Shown: positions 1-8,137 of the stretch, in pieces
Layout of the letters: each line of letters begins with the position of its first letter
How positions within the stretch are numbered: position 1 is the stretch's first letter
Source of the DNA: Fluviicola sp. XM-24bin1
GTDB lineage: Bacteria > Bacteroidota > Bacteroidia > Flavobacteriales_D > Crocinitomicaceae
Direction: 5' to 3'
DNA length: 64,000 bases
NCBI GenBank assembly: GCA_003149635.1
Contig: QCWI01000003.1
Span: forward strand, 62,001 to 126,000
Position numbers and translations under genes: made by a program
The notes under the pieces: model-generated
What the model saw: only the letters and a program-made list of their open reading frames with translations
What the model was told of the DNA's origin: nothing
Databases searched by the model: none

Positions 1-287
1 AGATACACAAATTCATCATCGATTGTTATGTCCTCCCAATCCCGATTCTTAATGTCGATTAACGCTACCTCTTTTTGAATCTCACCCTCTAAATTGAGCA
101 GGTACAAAATGGCTTCGTTCCCTCCATCGTTGAAAGCGATTAAGGTGCTGTCGTTCAGCAATTCCAATCCGGAAATTTCGTTGAGTTTTGGATCCAAGGG
201 ATACTCCTGAATCTCTTGTGCAACTGACGCTACGCTACCCGATATAATCTGAGACAGAGAAATGAAAACACCCAACAAGAAATCCAT
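1..287 (-). CDS. Partial secreted beta-propeller protein (SdiA-regulated / phytase-esterase-like)
   Basis: This is the first 95 codons of a minus-strand gene that runs off the left edge. The protein opens with a hydrophobic stretch (MDFLLGVFISLSQIISG) that looks like a signal peptide. It continues with NEISGLELLNDSTLIAFNDG and NRDWEDITID, a pattern I associate with Bacteroidota six-bladed propellers of the SdiA-regulated or esterase-like phytase type. Only the first blade is visible, so substrate and activity cannot be judged. The ATG at 285-287 directly precedes the hydrophobic segment and is the natural start. The gene lies 150 nt downstream of tsaC in the same orientation, separated from it by a repeat array. 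Confidence 0.6.
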   Translation of the reverse strand, partial: MDFLLGVFISLSQIISGSVASVAQEIQEYPLDPKLNEISGLELLNDSTLIAFNDGGNEAILYLLNLEGEIQKEVALIDIKNRDWEDITIDDEFVY

Positions 288-325
288 AATTGCGTCGATT
301 TGAATTCAGTCGGAGTAAAGTACAA

Positions 326-433
326 AAATTGGATGGAATGGACGGATTGGATGCAATAGATACAATAGACGTGTTGGATGAATTGGACAGATTGGATTGT
401 CTAATTACTCTAATCTGTCCAATCTAATCTGGC
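326..433. repeat. 9-nt quasi-periodic array with inverted arm, at the 3' end of tsaC
   Basis: Positions 326-397 divide exactly into eight consecutive 9-nt units fitting NNWWTRGAY (for example GGATTGGAT and ACAATAGAC). The following 30 nt carry related words in reverse orientation, so ATTGGACAGATT near 382-393 pairs with AATCTGTCCAAT near 411-422. Stop codons in the plus reading frames argue against coding. The array lies 4 nt beyond the tsaC stop codon, so a 3'-end or terminator role is inferred. Confidence 0.75.
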
Positions 434-437
434 TTTT

Positions 438-1388
438 TTACTTCCCCTGAGCCGCGCGCTGCAAACGATCATTGATGCTGACTCCCAATCCAGTTTCCGG
501 CATGCGTTCAATTAGAATTACGTCCAACCCCGCTTGATCCATATCGTGCATGGTAGCATATAATTTCTGAGCCGCTTCTTTCAAATCTCCATCGGGAGAA
601 AGCACCGCTTGAACCACATCTTGATTTTGAATCTCGTTCTGTAAAACGATCGCTCCAATTTTAGCTTCTGTGCGATTTTCCAATTCATCCGCGATATTTT
701 CACACAAAACAGTGGGCGTTTTTGGCGAATAATGACGTGACAGCATTCCGGGAGCGTCTGGCGCTACTTCCTTTTTATTGCGAAGCTGTACTTTTCCCAC
801 TTTCACTTCAATTTCATCTAATGATAAAGACCCCAATCGATATACAATCGGTTCTTCTCCATCAAATCCGATAATGGTCGATTCAATTCCAGATCGGCAC
901 GGCCCGCCATCCAAAACCATGGTCAATTCTGGAAAGTACTTGTCTACGTGTTCCGCAGTTGTTGGGCTAATACGTCCAAAAGGATTCGCGCTAGGGGCTG
1001 CAATCGGGACACCGGCGTTCGCAATCAATTCTCGGGTCAATCCCAGTCCGGGCATGCGAATCGCAACATTCGGTTTTCCTGCGGTAACCAATCCGGGCAC
1101 ATTGATACTTTTTGGAAGTAATAACGTTAATGGCCCTGGCCAAAAAGCACCCGCCAATTTGTACGCCTTCTCTGGGACGTCTTTCGTCAAACCTTCCATT
1201 TGATCAATGGACGCGACATGTACAATCAAAGGATTGTCTAACGGACGCTGCTTGATTTCAAATACCTTGCGAATGGCCTTCTCCGAATAAATATTCGCCG
1301 CCAATCCATACACGGTTTCCGTTGGAATTCCCACTACCTCGCCGCTCTTTAACAAATCGGCTGCTTGATATACGTCTGTGCTAATCAT
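438..1388 (-). CDS. tsaC: Threonylcarbamoyl-AMP synthase (Sua5/TsaC/YwlC family)
   Basis: The enzyme makes L-threonylcarbamoyladenylate from threonine, bicarbonate and ATP, the first step of the universal t6A37 modification of ANN-decoding tRNAs in the cytoplasm. The N-terminal 200 residues are a YrdC domain with GIPTETVYGLAAN, the nucleotide-binding KQRPLDNPL (the family's KxR motif) and SANPFGRISPT (SxN motif). The 316-residue length and a C-terminal region starting near PGMLSRHYSPKTP match the long Sua5 form with a linker and Rossmann-like domain rather than short TsaC. It is followed 3 nt upstream on the same strand by the DUF6671-like gene, so the two are probably co-transcribed. Confidence 0.93.
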   Translation of the reverse strand: MISTDVYQAADLLKSGEVVGIPTETVYGLAANIYSEKAIRKVFEIKQRPLDNPLIVHVASIDQMEGLTKDVPEKAYKLAGAFWPGPLTLLLPKSINVPGLVTAGKPNVAIRMPGLGLTRELIANAGVPIAAPSANPFGRISPTTAEHVDKYFPELTMVLDGGPCRSGIESTIIGFDGEEPIVYRLGSLSLDEIEVKVGKVQLRNKKEVAPDAPGMLSRHYSPKTPTVLCENIADELENRTEAKIGAIVLQNEIQNQDVVQAVLSPDGDLKEAAQKLYATMHDMDQAGLDVILIERMPETGLGVSINDRLQRAAQGK

Positions 1389-1391
1389 AAT

Positions 1392-2240
1392 TTACGGATT
1401 GCAAAAATCGCAATACATTGGGTCTTCTTGCTCTTTTCCGCGAGGAAATTTTCGGATTTCTTCAAAATCGCAGTGCTGACAGCGATAAAGATCCTGCAAA
1501 GTTGATTTCGTTGGCATGGAACATTGTGCACAAGGGAGTCCAGATTGATGCTCTACGACATCGAACCCAGGCATGCTACAATTCGGGCATTCCAAAGCTA
1601 TTTTTCGCGTCAATTCTTTCGTTGCTTTTGCAATCGCTTCCATCCGAAGAGGATTCACCATGGCGCGCATGTCGGTTTCCACAAATACAGATCCATGTGC
1701 TTGTATGCATTCCTCGAATGACTCCTTCAATTCTTTTTCATCTTGAATCCCCTTGTTCAAATACGACCAGTCTTTTTCCTGATTCTTGATGATAAGTCCA
1801 TGCTCGGGAAACTTAGATTTTTCTGCGAAGGCCTTCAATTGCTCCCAAGACGAAACGGACTCGCCACCAAAATTGGTTTCCGTACTCAAGTATCTGGCAA
1901 TGATTTCGAGATTGTTCTTCGCATCCATCAAGAGGATAAATTCTTCGTCTGCCGGAACAAAAAATAAGGTGGGATGACTTCCAAAGGATCCTTCACTGGC
2001 CACTGCTAGATCACAGCCGGTCGCCTCCATCGCCATTCGGCATTTTTTGCGTGCGGTTTCAATAGGTGAATCTTTTCGTTCAATTTCTCCTGAAAAAGTT
2101 CCTAGAATGTCTGTGTCGAAAGCATCAGGCACGAAGCAATTTACATCCAAAGCATTCTCTAAGATCGGAGCAATAACCGATTCTTTTTCGTGCTTGGTTG
2201 CAATGCACAATTTGCGTCCTGAGAATAATGAAGGGCTCAT
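1392..2240 (-). CDS. DUF6671-like protein with C-terminal zinc ribbons
   Basis: The 282-residue soluble protein has no signal peptide. Its first 200 residues (LFSGRKLCIATKHEKE, then ERKDSPIETARKKC) resemble a conserved family that I recall as DUF6671; the function is unknown. The last 70 residues hold four Cys-x2-Cys pairs (CPNC, CAQC, CQHC, CDFC), enough for two zinc ribbons or rubredoxin-like knuckles. The gene overlaps nothing, sits 3 nt before tsaC and probably shares its transcript. A role in RNA or nucleotide metabolism is only a guess from the tsaC linkage and the zinc knuckles. Confidence 0.7.
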   Translation of the reverse strand: MSPSLFSGRKLCIATKHEKESVIAPILENALDVNCFVPDAFDTDILGTFSGEIERKDSPIETARKKCRMAMEATGCDLAVASEGSFGSHPTLFFVPADEEFILLMDAKNNLEIIARYLSTETNFGGESVSSWEQLKAFAEKSKFPEHGLIIKNQEKDWSYLNKGIQDEKELKESFEECIQAHGSVFVETDMRAMVNPLRMEAIAKATKELTRKIALECPNCSMPGFDVVEHQSGLPCAQCSMPTKSTLQDLYRCQHCDFEEIRKFPRGKEQEDPMYCDFCNP

Positions 2241-2249
2241 TGACTAAAA

Positions 2250-2423
2250 TTACTGTTTTTGTTCCGACGATCTATGCTCTGCCATGAGGCCAAGTCCTAC
2301 CAATAAACCAAGTCCCGAAAGCGTTTTTCCGGTCAACACGTCCACTTCGCCAAAACACGAATAACCGATCATTACTATGAATGCGGCTACGCCAAATACA
2401 AATTTGATTTCCCTCCAATTCAT
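2250..2423 (-). CDS. Small membrane protein, 57 residues
   Basis: An ATG at 2421-2423 opens a 57-codon frame ending in TAA at 2250-2252. The product begins MNWREIKFVFGVAAFIVMI, has two hydrophobic segments (about residues 8-21 and 30-47) joined by a short polar turn, and ends in a hydrophilic HRSSEQKQ tail. It fits between the CutA-like gene (17 nt upstream) and the DUF6671-like gene (10 nt downstream), all on the minus strand, which suggests one operon. Small two-helix proteins of this kind are common and uncharacterised in Bacteroidota. I rate it a real gene on spacing and composition alone. Confidence 0.55.
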   Translation of the reverse strand: MNWREIKFVFGVAAFIVMIGYSCFGEVDVLTGKTLSGLGLLVGLGLMAEHRSSEQKQ

Positions 2424-2439
2424 AACAGCCTCAATTCGT

Positions 2440-2751
2440 TTAAATTTTGGTGGTATTCTCTAGAATGAACTGATGAAAGCGCTGGTCGGTTTGAGCAATG
2501 GGAGTGGTGTAAATTGGAACTTTTTCCCGACAGAAATCCTCTACGAACTGCTCGATTTCTGAAAACAACATCGCTTTCGACTGAAGCGTAATGACGGTTT
2601 GCACCGTTTTTATCACTTCATCTACCTCTTTCACAAAATGATAATTATCTACATCAATCGATGCACTCGCAACAAGACCCGACGCCACCAATTGTTTGGC
2701 GAGAGGTTCTGCAAACCCATTCTTTTTGAGATAAATAACTACGCTTACCAC
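2440..2751 (-). CDS. CutA1-like divalent-ion tolerance family protein
   Basis: This 103-residue protein follows the CutA1 ferredoxin-like pattern: a beta strand (VSVVIYLKKNG), a helix with KQLVASGLVASASID, a central strand and helix, and the C-terminal strand-helix VPIYTTPIAQTDQRFHQFI. CutA trimers bind divalent metals, but their cellular role is unsettled. The classical metal-site residues cannot be confirmed here, so the call is to the fold family. The start is GTG at 2749-2751; no in-frame ATG lies upstream. It heads a probable operon with the small membrane protein and the tsaC pair. Confidence 0.65.
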   Translation of the reverse strand: MVSVVIYLKKNGFAEPLAKQLVASGLVASASIDVDNYHFVKEVDEVIKTVQTVITLQSKAMLFSEIEQFVEDFCREKVPIYTTPIAQTDQRFHQFILENTTKI

Positions 2752-2915
2752 TGTTGTTGCATTCGATTTACAACAAAGGTGCGGTCTTTTTTGTATTAAT
2801 TTTTATTTATATAGGCATTATAAAGTATAACAAGTCGTTATGTCTAAACGAGGTTTTAAGGCAAAAACTACCACAGTGGAATCGAAATATTAGGCTTAAA
2901 ATTTAAACGGATGCT

Positions 2916-3839
2916 CTAGATCTTAGCATTCAAGACCCAAGCGAAATGTTCCTCCTCAATACGTCCTTTTTCTTCTTCGATGAAATCCACTAACGCCTGT
3001 TGCGCAGGTGTCAATTTCTTTCCTTTACTGTAAACAAGATTCCAATGCGTTACAATTGGCAAGTCTTCCATTGGGAAAATGCGAATGTCTTCACTGATCA
3101 GTGCTGATCGCAACCCAATGAGCGGGACAATGGAGAATCCAATTCCTGCATTAATCGCTTGCTTCACCGCCTCATTGGAAACAAGATCCATATTTTTCTT
3201 AGGAACAATATTGTGCTCTTTCAACCAGTTCTCCATGGCGGCACGGGTAGCGGATCCTTCCTCACGATACAGCATGGTTGCACCTTTAAGATCTGCTGGT
3301 TTTTTAATGTCTTCTTTGAAGATCTTACTTCCTGCTAGATACAAGCGGTTCTCCATGAGCTGCACCGCATTCACAGCAATTCCATCTGGAACAACGGATA
3401 CCAATGAGAAGTCACTTTCGTTTTTAATCAAGCCTTGAACTACTCGGTTTTTGTTCGATACATCCAAAGAAATATCAACTCCTGGATACTTGTCCATGAA
3501 GGGTTTCAAGATGTACGGCATCACATACTTTCCTGTGGAAACCACCGAAATTTTGATCTTACCGGAAACCAACCCCTTGTAGCGATCAGCGGTGTATTTA
3601 ATTGCATCTGCCTCCTCCAAAATACGACGGCTTCTTTCGGCAATCTCGTGCCCGAAATCAGTCACATACAGCTGTCTACCAACGATTTCAGTAAGCGGTA
3701 AATCGAACTGATCTTGAAGCTTTTTTAACTGAATAGAAACCGCAGGTTGAGTGAGGTATAACTCTTCTGCAGCCTTTGTGACACTTTGAAATTCTGCCAC
3801 TTTTAAGAAGACCCGAAGTTGATGCAAAGTATAATTCAT
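2916..3839 (-). CDS. LysR-family transcriptional regulator
   Basis: This is a 307-residue LysR-type regulator. Residues 1-60 form the winged helix-turn-helix (HQLRVFLKVAEFQSVTKAAE then LTQPAVSIQLKKLQ). Residues 90-300 are a two-lobed periplasmic-binding-like effector domain beginning KIKISVVSTGKYVMP. It resembles the CbbR-like subgroup, but no Calvin-cycle or other likely target gene lies next to it, so regulon and ligand are unknown. It is a stand-alone transcription unit with its own promoter at 3891-3920 and an AT-rich leader of about 50 nt. LysR regulators often repress themselves; no operator is identified here. Confidence 0.9.
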   Translation of the reverse strand: MNYTLHQLRVFLKVAEFQSVTKAAEELYLTQPAVSIQLKKLQDQFDLPLTEIVGRQLYVTDFGHEIAERSRRILEEADAIKYTADRYKGLVSGKIKISVVSTGKYVMPYILKPFMDKYPGVDISLDVSNKNRVVQGLIKNESDFSLVSVVPDGIAVNAVQLMENRLYLAGSKIFKEDIKKPADLKGATMLYREEGSATRAAMENWLKEHNIVPKKNMDLVSNEAVKQAINAGIGFSIVPLIGLRSALISEDIRIFPMEDLPIVTHWNLVYSKGKKLTPAQQALVDFIEEEKGRIEEEHFAWVLNAKI

Positions 3840-3890
3840 ATCGATATGCTTATGTTTTTAATTAAAAGATTAAATAAAAACTTATGAAAA

Positions 3891-3920
3891 CAAAAGTGCA
3901 AATTTGTATTGTAATTACAA
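3891..3920 (-). promoter_or_regulatory. Bacteroidota-type promoter for the LysR gene
   Basis: On the minus strand a TTG (complement of 3918-3920) is followed after 19 nt by CACTTTTG (complement of 3891-3898), close to the Bacteroidota consensus TTTG-N19-TAnnTTTG. Transcription would begin about 45 nt before the LysR start codon. The first base of the -7 box deviates (C for T). Confidence 0.55.
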
Positions 3921-3988
3921 AGGAATTAAAAGAGCTACTTTCTTGTAGTTTGAGTTAAGTAGGGTCGAAAGACCTGTTTGTTTCGTTT

Positions 3989-4021
3989 GAGAGCCGTCCG
4001 GAGGGATGGCTCTTATTTTTT
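3989..4021 (+). terminator. Strong plus-strand intrinsic terminator with no annotated gene upstream
   Basis: GAGCCGTCC (3991-3999) pairs with GGATGGCTC (4004-4012) with one G-U pair around a GGAG loop, and a TTATTTTTT tract follows. The U tract fixes the direction as plus, but the genes on both sides are on the minus strand. It may end a short RNA, or act within the LysR / CNNM intergenic region. See the finding on a possible small RNA. Confidence 0.6.
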
Positions 4022-4090
4022 GAGGTTAAACCGCAAAGTACGCAAGGGCCTAGTGTCTCTGTTTCTAGAGTTTAAGAGCGAAGCGGTCGT
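4022..4090 (-). repeat. GACCGC-family intergenic repeat, short copy
   Basis: Read on the minus strand this starts GACCGCTTCGCTCTTAAAC 8 nt after the CNNM/CorC stop codon and ends with ACTTTGCGGTTTAACC. It shares its end motifs with the copies at 13751-13895 and 34333-34490. All three start within 5-13 nt of a minus-strand stop codon. Confidence 0.6.
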
Positions 4091-4097
4091 CATTCTC

Positions 4098-5351
4098 CTA
4101 CTTCACTCGAACGCGAATCACATCAATACGGTGTTCGTACACGGCTTCCACTTCCAATGAATAATCTTCTAGATCGATGCGATCTCCAGCATCTGGAATG
4201 GAGTGTGTTTTACTGATCACTAATCCTCCCAGGGTTTCATAATCTTCATCCTCTTCGAAACCGAAACCATAGGTGTCGTTCAAATAGTCGACTTCCAAAC
4301 GTGCAGAGAAACGGTATTCATTTTCGGAAACTTGCTCTTCCAATAAGTCTTCGGAATCGTGTTCGTCTTCAATCTCTCCAAAAATCTCTTCGATCACATC
4401 TTCTATGGTCACAATTCCTGCCGTTCCACCGTATTCGTCAACAACAACGGCCATGGTTCCATTTACTTTCGCAAACATCTCCAACAATTCCTTTCCCGGT
4501 TTGGCTTCGGGAACGAATTGAATGGGCAGGAGAATCTGCTTCACAGCTTCGGGCGCTTTGAACATTTCAAACGAATGGACATAGCCAATAATGTTATCTA
4601 TGCTTTCGCGGTACACGATGATTTTTGACTTTCCGGTGTCGATGAAAAGATGCTTCAACTTATCGATAGGATCTTCCAATTCCACCCCAATAATATCGGT
4701 TCGTGGAACCATGCAATCACGCGCTTTTACGGAATCGAAGTCCAGTGCATTTTTCAAAATCTGCATTTCGTTCCCAAGGTCTTCCTCCTCGTTGATGCGG
4801 TCGTTTAGATCGGCCACGTAATGCTCCAAATCGACTTTTGAAAAGACTTTCTCGCTTTTCTCGTTATCCACCTTAAGCAACCTTAGAGCAACGTTACTGA
4901 TCATCAAGATGACGTGCGTTGGTAAATACAGAATCCCGAAAATGATCATCATCGGATAGGCCGAATATTTCAAATATCCGTTCGGGTTGATTTGGACGAA
5001 CGCTTTTGGTAAAAACTCGGCGGTAATCAATACCAACGCTGTGGAAAGCAAGGTTTGAATCAACAAGATCAAAGCTTCGCTGGTAATGCCCCAGCTTACA
5101 ATGATCGGGTCGAGAAGAATGGCCGAAAAGAGTCCGAAGAATACCAATGAAATGTTGTTCCCAAGAAGCAACATCGCAATGAAGAAGGATTCATTTTTGT
5201 AGAAACTGGCGAGCAATCGCGCATTGAAGGTTCCTTTCGATTTATCCAGCTCAATCTTTAACCGGTTCGAAGAAATATAGGCGATTTCGAGCCCGGAAAA
5301 AAAGGCGGAAAAGATGAGGGTTACTACAATACCAATTATCGGAACTTCCAT
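4098..5351 (-). CDS. CNNM/CorC-type hemolysin-family transporter
   Basis: This inner-membrane protein of 417 residues has the CNNM (DUF21) domain at 1-190 with about four membrane segments and the FSAFFSGLEIAYIS signature. A CBS pair follows at about 205-330 (VPRTDIIGVEL and VDEYGGTAGIVTIEDVIEEI), and a C-terminal CorC/HlyC domain at 345-417. The family is linked to Mg2+/Co2+ efflux and ion homeostasis; 'hemolysin' is a historical name. It resembles GldE in architecture, but the usual gldE neighbours are absent, so I do not assign that name. The gene is probably monocistronic: purD stops 39 nt upstream, and a repeat element follows its own stop. Confidence 0.87.
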   Translation of the reverse strand: MEVPIIGIVVTLIFSAFFSGLEIAYISSNRLKIELDKSKGTFNARLLASFYKNESFFIAMLLLGNNISLVFFGLFSAILLDPIIVSWGITSEALILLIQTLLSTALVLITAEFLPKAFVQINPNGYLKYSAYPMMIIFGILYLPTHVILMISNVALRLLKVDNEKSEKVFSKVDLEHYVADLNDRINEEEDLGNEMQILKNALDFDSVKARDCMVPRTDIIGVELEDPIDKLKHLFIDTGKSKIIVYRESIDNIIGYVHSFEMFKAPEAVKQILLPIQFVPEAKPGKELLEMFAKVNGTMAVVVDEYGGTAGIVTIEDVIEEIFGEIEDEHDSEDLLEEQVSENEYRFSARLEVDYLNDTYGFGFEEDEDYETLGGLVISKTHSIPDAGDRIDLEDYSLEVEAVYEHRIDVIRVRVK

Positions 5352-5390
5352 TCACTGCGGTTACAAGGGAAAGATACGAAATCTCTTGAA

Positions 5391-6662
5391 TTAGAGGACG
5401 TCGTGACCTATATCGCTACGATAGAATGATTTTTCGAATTCGATTTTATCCAAGGATTCGTACGAACGCTTCAAGGCTGATGCAACGTCCTTTCCGAAGG
5501 AAGTTGCCGCTAAAACACGCCCACCATTCGTTGTAACAACCGGCCCGTCAGCTTTCGTTCCCGCATGGAATACAATGCTATCCGTCACTACGTTCAATCC
5601 GTAGATTTGCTTTCCTTTTTCATAGGCTTCAGGATACCCTCCTGAAACCATCATTACGGTTGCAGCACTGCGTTCGTCGAATTGTACATCGCGCTCCGAC
5701 AAAGTGTTTGTCGCTACGCCTTCGAACAAATCCAAAATATCTGATTTCAAACGAGGGATCACAACTTCCGTTTCAGGATCACCCATTCGACAATTGTACT
5801 CAATTACATACGGCTCGTTGCGCACGTTGATCAACCCGAAGAAGATGAATCCTTTGTACGGAATTCCGTCGGCTTTCAATCCTTTCACGGTCGGGATGAT
5901 CACTTGGTTTTTCACCTTATCCATAAACGTTGGATTGGCAAATGGAACAGGCGACAAAGCTCCCATTCCTCCGGTATTCAAACCTGTATCTCCTTCTCCG
6001 ATGCGCTTGTAATCCTTCGCTTCTGGTAATATTTTGTAGGCGTCACCATCTGTGATCACGAAGCAGGACAGCTCCACTCCGCTCAAAAATTCTTCAATGA
6101 CTACGCGCGAGCTTGCCTCTCCAAACTTGGCATCTGCCAACATGTTCTTGAGTTCGGCTTTCGCTTCCTTCAAATCGTCGATGATCAATACCCCTTTTCC
6201 AGCTGCCAGTCCATCCGCTTTCAAAACGTACGGCGCTTTCATCTTTTCTAGAAAGGCTTGACCTTCTTTCAAGGTATCTTTTGTGAACGTTGCGTATTTC
6301 GCTGTTGGGATGTTATGGCGCTTCATGAATTCCTTCGCGAAGTCCTTGCTTCCTTCCAACTGAGCCGCCACCTTATTCGGCCCAATCACTGCAACATTTA
6401 CAGAATCGTCGTCATCAAAATAATCTGCAATTCCGTTCACCAATGGATCTTCTGGCCCAACAACAATCGTGTCGACGTTGTTCTCAACCACAAACTTTTT
6501 GATTCCATCGAAATCGTTTACGGACAAATCTACATTCGTTCCGTGTTGACGTGTTCCGGCATTCCCCGGAGCAATAAATAGGGCTTCTAGAATTGAACTT
6601 TGTGCGATTTTCCACGCCAAGGCGTGCTCGCGACCTCCAGAACCTAACAGTAAAACTCGCAT
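5391..6662 (-). CDS. purD: Phosphoribosylamine-glycine ligase (GARS)
   Basis: PurD joins phosphoribosylamine and glycine using ATP, the second step of purine synthesis. The 423-residue length matches the stand-alone enzyme. The N-terminal domain opens MRVLLLGSGGREHALAWKIA, the ATP-grasp centre carries YVLKADGLAAGKGVLI and GVELSCFVITDG, and the metal-binding end is EYNCRMGDPETEVV. Its start codon is one base from the purQ stop, so purQ-purD are translated from one message. All expected motifs are present. Confidence 0.97.
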   Translation of the reverse strand: MRVLLLGSGGREHALAWKIAQSSILEALFIAPGNAGTRQHGTNVDLSVNDFDGIKKFVVENNVDTIVVGPEDPLVNGIADYFDDDDSVNVAVIGPNKVAAQLEGSKDFAKEFMKRHNIPTAKYATFTKDTLKEGQAFLEKMKAPYVLKADGLAAGKGVLIIDDLKEAKAELKNMLADAKFGEASSRVVIEEFLSGVELSCFVITDGDAYKILPEAKDYKRIGEGDTGLNTGGMGALSPVPFANPTFMDKVKNQVIIPTVKGLKADGIPYKGFIFFGLINVRNEPYVIEYNCRMGDPETEVVIPRLKSDILDLFEGVATNTLSERDVQFDERSAATVMMVSGGYPEAYEKGKQIYGLNVVTDSIVFHAGTKADGPVVTTNGGRVLAATSFGKDVASALKRSYESLDKIEFEKSFYRSDIGHDVL

Positions 6663-6663
6663 A

Positions 6664-7350
6664 TTAACAGTGGGCTAGAATGGATTCGAACATGGCTTTA
6701 CCATCAAGGTTAGCCAACTCAGCATCGGCTGCACGCTCAGGGTGCGGCATCATTCCAAAAACATTGCGTTTTTCGTTACAAATTCCGGCGATATTGTCGA
6801 TTGATCCGTTCGGATTCACGCTTTCATCTACCTCTCCTTCTGCCGTACAGTACTGGAACAATACTTGTCCATTGTCATGCAATTTTTGGATGGTAGCGTC
6901 ATCAGCGTAGTAGCGTCCTTCGCCGTGTGCAATTGGAATTTTGTATGCTTTGGTTGCGTCCAAATCTTTCGTGATAGCAGCATTATCTGAAGCTGGTTTC
7001 AAGTACACGTTCTTACAAATGAAACGTTGGTTGTTGTTGTGCAATAATGCTCCGTCCAACAATCCTGATTCCGTCAAAATCTGGAACCCGTTACAAACAC
7101 CCAAAACGTATCCTCCGTTATTTGCGTGTTTGATTACTTCGCTCATAATCGGCGACAGTTTTGCAATGGCCCCAGAACGAAGGTAATCTCCGTACGAAAA
7201 TCCACCAGGAAGGACAACAAAATCAACTCCTTTCAGATCAGTGTCTTTGTGCCACAAACGCTCTACTTCTTGCCCCATTAGGGTCTCAAGAACGTACACC
7301 ATGTCTTCATCACAATTGGATCCGGGAAAAGTTACTACTCCAAACTTCAT
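6664..7350 (-). CDS. purQ: Phosphoribosylformylglycinamidine synthase, glutaminase subunit
   Basis: PurQ releases ammonia from glutamine for FGAM synthesis (fourth purine step) and works with PurL and PurS, which are not in this window. It is a class I glutamine amidotransferase: the nucleophile elbow is [16 protein letters not shown] and the His-Glu pair is in [11 protein letters not shown] start it at the ATG at 7348-7350 ([16 protein letters not shown]), which is where the family begins; a longer frame to 7386 adds 12 unlikely residues. A TAACTTTG box (complement of 7375-7382) sits about 25 nt upstream and may be the -7 element; no convincing -33 TTG is at the right distance. Confidence 0.95.
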   Translation of the reverse strand: MKFGVVTFPGSNCDEDMVYVLETLMGQEVERLWHKDTDLKGVDFVVLPGGFSYGDYLRSGAIAKLSPIMSEVIKHANNGGYVLGVCNGFQILTESGLLDGALLHNNNQRFICKNVYLKPASDNAAITKDLDATKAYKIPIAHGEGRYYADDATIQKLHDNGQVLFQYCTAEGEVDESVNPNGSIDNIAGICNEKRNVFGMMPHPERAADAELANLDGKAMFESILAHC

Positions 7351-7433
7351 GCTTGCTAAATAAATTGATTGCCGCAAAGTTACCATTATTCAACCGTTGG
7401 GCACAGCGATTCCTAAAAAATTACCCACAGATA

Positions 7434-8086
7434 ATGAACAGTGTTTTTAAGAGTGTAAACTCAAAAAAGAGTTCGAGAAATACTTGGAAGCGAAAGAAGA
7501 AGCTCTTTCAAAAGAAAGTCCTTGGGCCGGAGAGTTTATTAAGTTCGGTGTGTTTATGGCGAATCTTGTCGAGGCAAATTCAGCTGAAGAAGTTCAAGCT
7601 GTTATTGAATCTGCTGCGCTACCCGTTGGAAGCTCTGCGTTGAGAAAAAACTCCGTATTGTCAGTGAATGTTACGAGTTATTTGGGTGCTTCGATGGCAT
7701 TCGAGAAAAACATGCCTTTCAATGTTACCGCTCCTATTGGTGTTGATGTTGCAACAGGCTTCGGAAGAGGTGGCTCGTTGGCGCTGAACGTTTCACCTTT
7801 GGATGTAGGTGCAATTGTGGATTACAGACTTTCTGAAAATCAAATGGAAATTGAAAGTGTCATCACCCTCGGGAATATCTTTTCCCCTGGCTTCCACTTA
7901 GTTTACGGTGGTCCGTTCCAAGTGCCGCTTTCTATAGGTGGAGGTGTTCAATATGGCCCCGGACTGACTAATGTAAGTGCGGAAGGCATAGAGGTGAATA
8001 ATGCTCCTGGATGGAGTATTAATGCATTCTTGGCCGTAGACATGCCATTGTTCAACTTTTACAATCGTCAGCGGGCGAAACTCTAA
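7434..8086 (+). pseudogene. Interrupted ORF: unknown protein with apparent one-base deletion or lost 5' end
   Basis: The frame open from 7451 to 8086 encodes a helical start (LKKEFEKYLEAKEEALSKES), a helix to about residue 60, then about 140 residues rich in beta-type repeats (VGVDVATGFGRGGSLALNV-like, ending MPLFNFYNRQRAKL). It has no ATG near its beginning; a TAA closes the frame at 7448-7450, and the only early candidate is TTG at 7484. An ATG at 7434 in another frame reads MNSVF, and one added base near 7449 would join it to the long frame. I cannot tell a frameshifted short gene from the 3' remnant of a longer one. No family is recognised. It is divergent from purQ and ends at a good terminator. 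Confidence 0.5.
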
Positions 8087-8106
8087 TTGAGAATTATAGA
8101 TTCTCC

Positions 8107-8136
8107 AACCCCTCAGCCCAGCTCGAGGGGTTTTTT
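8107..8136 (+). terminator. Intrinsic terminator after the interrupted ORF
   Basis: AACCCCTC (8107-8114) pairs with GAGGGGTT (8125-8132) and a run of T follows to 8136. An A run on the other side may let it also serve the convergent DUF6427-like gene. Confidence 0.8.
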
Positions 8137-8137
8137 C

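Noticed and set aside
2839-2892. 17-codon plus-strand ORF between the CutA-like and LysR genes
   Set aside because: Too short, without promoter or start context, and not distinguishable from chance.
4098-5351. Assignment of the CNNM/CorC protein as GldE
   Set aside because: Architecture fits, but usual gldE neighbours are missing and several paralogues of this type exist in Flavobacteria.
7440-7455. Programmed -1 frameshift at GTTTTTAAGAG
   Set aside because: The codon phase from the ATG at 7434 does not place the T run as a slippery X-XXY-YYZ heptamer, and the Lys tRNA could not re-pair on TAA.
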